Source of the DNA: Symbiodinium microadriaticum
Taxonomy: Eukaryota > Sar > Dinophyceae > Suessiales > Symbiodiniaceae
NCBI GenBank assembly: GCA_001939145.1
Contig: LSRX01000339.1
Coordinates: 465,953 to 529,952, forward strand
DNA: 64,000 nucleotides
Direction: 5' to 3'
Shown: piece after piece, positions 58,569 through 64,000 of the stretch
Numbering within the stretch: position 1 is the first letter of the stretch
How the letters are laid out: the number at the start of each line of letters is the position of its first letter
Notes under the pieces: model-generated
Databases searched by the model: none
Seen by the model: only the letters and a program-made list of their open reading frames with translations
Told to the model about the DNA's origin: nothing
Translations under genes and position numbers: made by a program

Positions 58569-59856
58569 ATGCTGCGCGGACTCGCCGTCCTTTCGCTGGC
58601 TTGCCTGGCGCTGGCCCAGGACTGCTCAGCTTCAGAGGGCACCTGCTTCCAGCAGGATGAGTTTGCCACTCTCCAAGCCCGGGCCAACTTCAGCGGCCGG
58701 CTCATCCCGCGCCTTGGATTTGAACTCTCCGCAGCGCGAGCCCAGGGACTACTCTGCGATAGAAGATGCTGGCTATGAGGGATTGGGAGACTTACTGGCA
58801 GCAGCTGTGGAAAAGGACTCCGATGCCATGGAGGCGGCGACTGGGAAGATGGTCGTGAACATGGGGGTGGCCGCTCTGGGAGTTATGAACCCGTTTGCCG
58901 GTGTGGTCGCTGGCGTGGCTGCCGGATTCCTCTTCACGGCAATGGGCTGGGAGGAAGAGCAACCCTCCACAGAGGAGGTTGTAAGCGACATGCTCCAAGA
59001 GTTTGCACAGGAGATGCGGGAGGAGGTTCAAAACATGATCGCCCAACAAAGCGTGAGCGAGAGGATGATACACATCAGGAACCAAATGAAGTCAACGATT
59101 TCAGACCAGGCGCACACCAGCCCCTGGCTTGCCAGGCCATCACAAAAAGACCGGGACAAATACCACACCTGGTTGTTCGGGCAGCTCACCAGGCTCTATC
59201 ATTTAGCTATCACGGCCCTGGGAGACTGCCACGTCAACACACTGGATTCTCCGAACCCGACCTGTAATGACTGGCTTCACTGGGGAGGCCCAGAAATCTC
59301 CATCAAGTACATGAGCATGCACTGGGCCTTTGTAGCCGAGTACGTGCGCCGCTTCCCCGATGATGCCGCGGTGCAAGTGCCCAGGGGCATGCACTATTAC
59401 AGGGAGAATCACGTGCTGAAGATGGTTCAAGCTTACAAGCAAAGGCGCGATCGCTTCGAGGAGACCCCGGCAGGCTATCATAACCGCCGCCGGGCCGTAT
59501 GCAGGGTCACCTTCTTTGACCATTGGGCAGGTGAAGAATGGAAAGTTGAGGAGGTGTGCTGCGGCGGTAGCAATGTCCTCAGACAAGGTTGGGTGGAAAG
59601 TGAGGAAATTCCCGGAGGCTGCGACAGCCCCGATGCCATTAAATCGAGGCCATCGTACACTTGGCGGAAGCAGCAGTTTAACAATCTGAAGTACAGCGTG
59701 CAGGCGAAGCTGGCCAAGCTAGAGCAGCAGGCGACGCTGGCCTACCGCAGGCAATATGTGGACTGCCGCTTCAACGGACGCTCGGTTCTGGCCTTTAAAT
59801 GGGTGTTTCGGAAAATAGGGGACCCCAGTATTGGGGACTCCAATATTGTAACCTAA
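58569..59856 (+). CDS. Secreted helical protein, Cry N-domain-like (tentative)
   Basis: Exon 1, 58569-58660, encodes a signal peptide (MLRGLAVLSLACLALAQ) and a short Cys-containing stretch. A GT-AG intron of 85 bases leads to exon 2 at 58746, which is open to 59856, about 400 residues if that stop is used. The mature part begins acidic, then has a glycine-rich hydrophobic hairpin-like segment (about residues 60-90), a Trp, and long amphipathic helices rich in Glu/Gln. This order resembles the pore-forming helical domain of delta-endotoxins, but the similarity is by pattern only. The C-terminal third is Trp/Cys/Arg-rich with no family match. The 3' end may instead be spliced at GTGTTT (59803) or GTTCTG (59785) into the Cys-module exons downstream. 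Activity is unknown. Confidence 0.65.
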
Positions 59857-59886
59857 ATAGTGTAGGATCCTTCTTATAAGGACCCC
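59833..59886. repeat. Short dispersed element, GGGGACTCC to AAGGACCCCC
   Basis: Overlaps the last codons and stop read from 58569 and extends just beyond, with the AAATAGTGTAGGATCCT core seen also at 8462-8513. Its presence suggests the last codons before 59856 are intron sequence. Confidence 0.4.
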
Positions 59887-60037
59887 CAACACAAGGTACC
59901 CATTATTGTCGGACACCCCCAAACGACAACAGCAAAAGCCACCCTCCGAAAGTGAACCCGCTGGGAGCTTAGCGAGCCTTCCACCGGGTGGCGCCCTAGG
60001 GGTTCGGTGATTTCAGATGGCGGATACAGAAGTAATA

Positions 60038-60144
60038 TATAGCGGCCTTAATGATTACCTATATTGGTTTTGGGGGTTCCGTATTATAAGTATAGTATAA
60101 GTGGGCTCCAAAACCTTCTTCTTTTATTTGTTAAGGCCACTATA
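60038..60144. mobile_element. MITE-like palindromic element 1
   Basis: Terminal inverted repeats TATAGCGGCCTTAA (60038-60051) and its near-complement TTAAGGCCACTATA (60131-60144) flank about 80 bases. The ends also contain a weaker inner inverted match (GGTTTTGG / CCAAAACC). It has no coding capacity. It ends 19 bases before the acceptor of the first Cys-module exon. Confidence 0.6.
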
Positions 60145-60163
60145 TTGGGTTCTCGGAGCATAG

Positions 60164-61643
60164 GAGCAAAGCCCATCATCCACTACGTCTCCACCTGCAC
60201 TGAGTGCGGCGGCTCTTGGTGCAATTCCGCAGATTTCAAGGAGGACAATGCCTGCGTTGAGCGCAAGTTTACCGTTGGCAGCGCTCTCAGCGCCTGGGGT
60301 TGCAGCAGGCTCGCTAAGAGGCTCTCTGACAACGCACAAGTTGCAAATGAAGCTTAGGATGCAGCCCAGTGAGTTTACAGCTTTTTTTTGTTGGTCCCTG
60401 TATGCTGACATCAGAAGAGTTTGATTCTTGCTTAGATTTTTGGCTCCTGAGTTTTGAGAGAAGCAAGGACATCGTCAGAGACTCTTATAGCGGCAAGATT
60501 TATGTGACGGAAAAGTGTCACCGACGCTTGGATCAGTTCTCCTATGCTCTGGAGCTCCGAAGTAGGACCCCGTAACCGGCCGACTGCTGTCATAGACGTG
60601 GGGTGAACATGGGATACGGGAGTTTCCCGTCCTTTATGTACGGAATTCAACACATGGAGGATCTATTTTAGGGCCCCTTATCTTTGGAGATTCCCAAACA
60701 TGACAACCAAGGAAGTAAGGGTCTCATCCACCCGGTCACGGACTGCACTCAGTGTGGCCCAGACTGGTGCGCTCAATCGGCCTTTACCTACGATGCTGTG
60801 ACGACAGACATCTTCTGCGACTACCAGGTCGGCTACTCGATTCTTGCGACTTCTGAAAAGCTCTCTTCAGCTTAGACCCTTTTCTGCTTGCTCTGCGGTC
60901 TTTGTCGATTTTCTGCAGACATGTCTCGAGCTGGTCCTGTAAATTGACAAGAGTTGCATAGGAGCGTGGACCCATAGGGACCTGTAGACGCATGAGCATT
61001 CCGCGGAGGTGGGCGTGCCTTTGAGCGACTACGGCTGTGACCGGCTGCCCAGCTCCCCCACGGTCATGCACGTCTCACAGGAGGCTGGTGGTCCTGGAGG
61101 CGCTGTAGGGGGAAGTCCTGGCAGGCCTTATCACATGAAAACCTCGGGAATGTGGAGATTTCAGGAGGTTCTCATAAGGCTTGAACCATGCATGGTGCTG
61201 TACTTCGGTCAGAAACTTCATCCCCCATGCCAGGTGTCTATGTGCTTTCAAGCAGCTCCTCGAGCGTTGATTCGCAGATTGGCGCGTGCATGCAGAAATG
61301 CAAGTCCTTGGGCTACTGCTGCAACGAGCTATCTCATGACGTTCCGAAGGGCAGCTTTGGATATTTCTCTTGTGCTCAAGCTTGCGCCATGCGTGCTCGC
61401 GGTGCGACGGAAGCCACATGCCATGAGAGGTGTGAGCTCCGACCTCCTTCATGGCCATATAACTGCACCTATGACTTGGACGGGACTTCCTATCCCGTGT
61501 GTTGGAGCTGTGGAGACAAGACAAGTGACCCGAAGTGCAACTTTGGCGTCGCCGATGCAACGGCGTGCCAGGCTGGCTGTGCGATGGATCCGATCAGCCT
61601 AGCTTCTTGGGCACAGAATGCATCGGTTTGTTTCAATATGTGA
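60164..61643 (+). CDS. Cysteine-module protein, exons with modules 1 and 2 and a Cys-rich block
   Basis: Exon 60164 to about 60312 (module 1: HYVSTCTECGGSWCNSADF, then FTVGSALSAWGCSRL). Exon 60720-60827 (module 2: HPVTDCTQCGPDWCAQSAF ending CDYQ) joins in phase 0 to 61009-61087 (VGVPLSDYGCDRLPSSPTV). This joins in phase to 61234 onward, a block with about 20 cysteines (GACMQKCKSLGYCCNE, FSCAQACAMRARG, CHERCEL, CWSCGDK, CQAGCAMD) read to a stop at 61643. Each module has C-x-x-C, then WC, then CDYQVG or similar, then GC-x-RL. Such paired cysteines point to an extracellular disulfide-rich fold. I know no named family. The signal peptide may come from the 58569 gene if they form one transcript; otherwise the 5' end is missing. 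Introns use both GT and GC donors. Confidence 0.6.
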
Positions 61644-62709
61644 ACAGCAGGTTCTTGTGTTTGAGTTTAAATCAAGCAATTGGCCACACTAACAATGCAT
61701 TGGTGTTTTACGTCTGCAGAAAGCGCATCCCCAACCCTGCACCCCTGCTCGTCCTGCAGCACGGGATAGCAGCTTAAACGACAAGGGTCTATCTCAAAGT
61801 TAGGGGACCCCCCATTTTTTGAGAACTACCCACATACTTTGCAAAGTCGTGGGCGTTTGGCCGAAAAGGTGTGCAACGAAAGCACATCTTAGCGGTCTTG
61901 CCCCAAGCGCCCCTCTTCAGGGCGAAGCTTTGCGAAATCAAGAAACATATCCGAAAACCGCATGCTTTCTGACAGAGCAAGACTTGCATCTGAGGCATGT
62001 CCACGACGCTCGGCTCAAGAGTGGCGGAGCTTTATGCCTGGGTGGTGGCTATGCGTTGCAACCCTAAACCATAAAGCCCCTAAAACCCAAAGCCCTACAC
62101 ACCTCAAAACCCGTAAAAAAAAAAAAGCAAGTCTAAAGCCAGAAAGCTTGAACCTCAGACCCTAAGACCCTAACCCCAAACTGGCGCATCAACACAAGGT
62201 CCGTTTTAGTTCTGAGGATTAGGGTAGAGTTGTTCACTTTGGGGGATCTGCCATTTCTCGTAAAGTATATGAACTGGTCACGAAACTCCTTAGAGAGAGG
62301 ATATAGTTAGGGTATTATATATGGGAGGGATCCTATTGTTGACCACAGTCAATAACAGCTATACAGTCAGTTTAGACTATAGCTCATCTGTTGCGTGACT
62401 AAAAAGAAATATAAGAAAATGTATAGAGGTTATAGCCTATACTCAGTCCCGGAATAGCCCTGTATATTTGTTTCTACATCTGATGCTGTTCTGAATCAGC
62501 ACTGCCGTCGACTCTGTCACGCTTTTCATCCTGGATTTTGTCGTAGCCTTCTTTGAAGCCATGATTTGTCTGATCCTTGTGATCATCGTCATGGTTGCAG
62601 CTCTTGTCACTTTCGTACATGTTGTTGCCGCTACAACAGTTGCAAGAATTTGTGTTCTTGCTACCGTGTTGCAATGTAAGTAAACCTCCAACATACTTGC
62701 GAAGCCCAG

Positions 62710-63115
62710 GAAGCATGGGGACCGTCCACCACATTCCAACGTGCAACATGTGTGAGGACATGGGGGATTGGTGTGACGAGTCTCGTTTCTCAGCGAACAG
62801 GCCATGGTGCAAGCATGCGAAAGGAAAACATGCACATGACAGTTCCGCGCATGTTTTGGTGTTCAGAAGGTAACTGCGTAGGATGTCAAGTTTTCGAAAT
62901 CCTCAACCGTTGCACCCCCTGCTTTTCTGGAGTGCCCTTTCCTGGGCCTGCAGGGTTGAGCTGAGTTGAAGTGAGTTAAAGTTCTGCACAGGCCAAACAT
63001 CGAGTGTGACTACCAGGTCGGCGTCCATGCAGGCCTTCTGAACTGCTCGACCATCCCGTTGAACCCCACCGTGGTGCGTGACAGTGAAACAGGGAGGATT
63101 TTCCTTGTCATGTGA
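62710..63115 (+). CDS. Cysteine-module exons, module 3
   Basis: Exon 62710-62800 encodes TVHHIPTCNMCEDMGDWCDE, SRFSAN and splits an Arg codon at a GC donor. Exon 62992-63115 resumes with PNIECDYQVGVHAGLLNCST, IPLNPTVV and ends in TGA. It aligns along its whole length with modules 1 and 2 (C-x-x-C, WC, CDYQVGV, C, PTV). It could be the end of the same gene as 60164-61643 or a separate copy. A hydrophobic open stretch at about 62500-62676, ending at GTAAGT, might be an upstream exon with membrane helices. Confidence 0.6.
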
Positions 63116-63147
63116 AGTTAGATGACTGTGTCGATCACAGCTTTTAA

Positions 63148-63242
63148 GGGAGTTTCCGAAAGTAGTGGGCCTCCTTTTTTATGAAAAGGAGCCCTATTAG
63201 TCAGGTCTTTAAATTAGGGGCTCCCTACTTCCGGAAACTCCC
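63148..63242. mobile_element. MITE-like palindromic element 2
   Basis: Nearly perfect terminal inverted repeats, GGGAGTTTCCGAAAGTAG on the left and CTACTTCCGGAAACTCCC on the right, about 95 bases in total. A second inverted repeat inside (GGCCTCCTTTTTT / AAAAGGAGCC) makes the left half fold on itself too. No coding capacity and no clear target-site duplication. Located 33 bases after the stop of module 3. Confidence 0.75.
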
Positions 63243-64000
63243 ATTTTTGCGCGGATTCTGATAGGATGTTTAACCGTCCGGGCCCACAGGAGTTGAGCCA
63301 ACTTCGAGCATGCAGATGCCCTGGCAAGTAGGACATCTCGCTTAACAGGTTATGGCTTTACAACAGAAGGAACTGGCTTCGTGTGTTACGGGGAGTTGGC
63401 TTAACTTTGAAACTGCTGCGGCGCTTTGCCAAGTGCCGGTTTTGGGTTTCACAGGGGAGCCACAGACATCCGCGCGTCGCGGATGTGGACGGTCTTTAGA
63501 GGTTAGAGCACACATTTTTCTCCTTCAACAGCCTGCGGTAGAATCCACAGGAGATTATCTTGAGCCTTCTAAGCCCAACAGAGAAATGGGGGGAATTTCG
63601 TATGATCTACTGTTGATTCTACGGTATCTAGGTTGGCTGTGTTTGCAAATGTCCGAAGGGCATCAGAAGCCAGTTCCCAAGATCCCCGCGACACAACTTT
63701 GATCGGAGTGGGGTTGTTTGCGCTGGCAAAGAGCAAGGCATTACTTCATCGCTTCATCGACGCATTACTTCATCACTTCATCGATGTATAGCTTTGGTGA
63801 AGGAGGTTACTCGCTGGCAAAGGCAATCCAGTCTTGACCGCACACTGCGAAAGATCACGACCACAACGAACACGGCGAGCACCACGACCAGGACCACCGT
63901 GACGACGAAGCCAAATCCTGTTTGCCAAGCACTGGTAGAGAAGAGTTTCTCACTCGTTGTTCTTTGTGTTTTTGCGGCGAGCTTCCGTGACGGAGACAAC
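63243..64000. other. Right end of the window
   Basis: A 116-codon open frame at 63352-63702 has no family or splice support. From about 63850, GACCACGAC-type triplets appear, similar in composition to the His/Asp linker of the DLH gene. Nothing assigned. Confidence 0.35.

Noticed and set aside
62500..62676. A hydrophobic exon with several membrane helices before Cys module 3
   Set aside because: It ends at a good GTAAGT donor, but the DNA is GTC/ATC triplet-rich and no clear acceptor was found; mentioned only as a possibility.
1..64000. CRISPR arrays, bacterial operons, rRNA genes and tRNA genes
   Set aside because: No spaced direct repeats, no ribosome-binding-site-led gene runs, no rRNA segments and no convincing tRNA B box were seen; the window is eukaryotic nuclear DNA.

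Overview
The window looks like nuclear DNA of a dinoflagellate, most likely from the Suessiales/Symbiodiniaceae side; the exact taxon is my inference. The signs are genes cut into many small exons, introns that mostly begin GC rather than GT and end AG, tandem near-identical gene copies, plant-type telomere heptamers (TTTAGGG/CCCTAAA) scattered inside the chromosome, and long non-coding stretches full of simple repeats and degenerate CCCTAAA-like words. Every gene I can assign with confidence is on the + strand. Three single N bases (11797, 35071, 36124) mark assembly joins. I called genes by joining short exons by eye through family homology and reading-phase continuity, so exon ends are predictions.

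Layout. 224-5049: C-terminal half of a cytosolic-type HSP70 in eleven exons; it enters from the left edge and the last exon is not found. 6511-8629: a secreted double-domain dienelactone hydrolase (DLH) with a His/Asp linker and a GPI-signal-like tail. 9042-10270: a hexanucleotide microsatellite of over 1 kb. 11133-12804: a second DLH locus, interrupted by an N. 17286-17988: exons of an FHA-domain protein. 23183-23725: three exons of V-type ATPase subunit G. About 25.7-50 kb: mostly repeats and spacer, with isolated exon-like segments (a coiled-coil exon, a proline-rich exon, a W-rich exon pair, an HMG-box-like segment). 51004-53457 and 54307-56760: a direct duplication carrying two near-identical UDP-glycosyltransferase genes. 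58569-59856: a secreted protein with a helical region resembling the N-domain of Cry-type pore formers (tentative). 60164-63115: exons for three copies of a new-looking cysteine module plus a larger Cys-rich block. Two MITE-like palindromes (60038-60144, 63148-63242) lie among these exons.

The genes show no operon-like logic. HSP70 and V-ATPase G are housekeeping genes. The DLH, glycosyltransferase and Cys-module genes look like lineage-expanded enzymes or surface proteins copied locally. The most novel part is 58.5-63.2 kb, where a secreted helical protein is followed by tandem Cys modules and young-looking palindromic elements that appear to lie in introns or beside exons.
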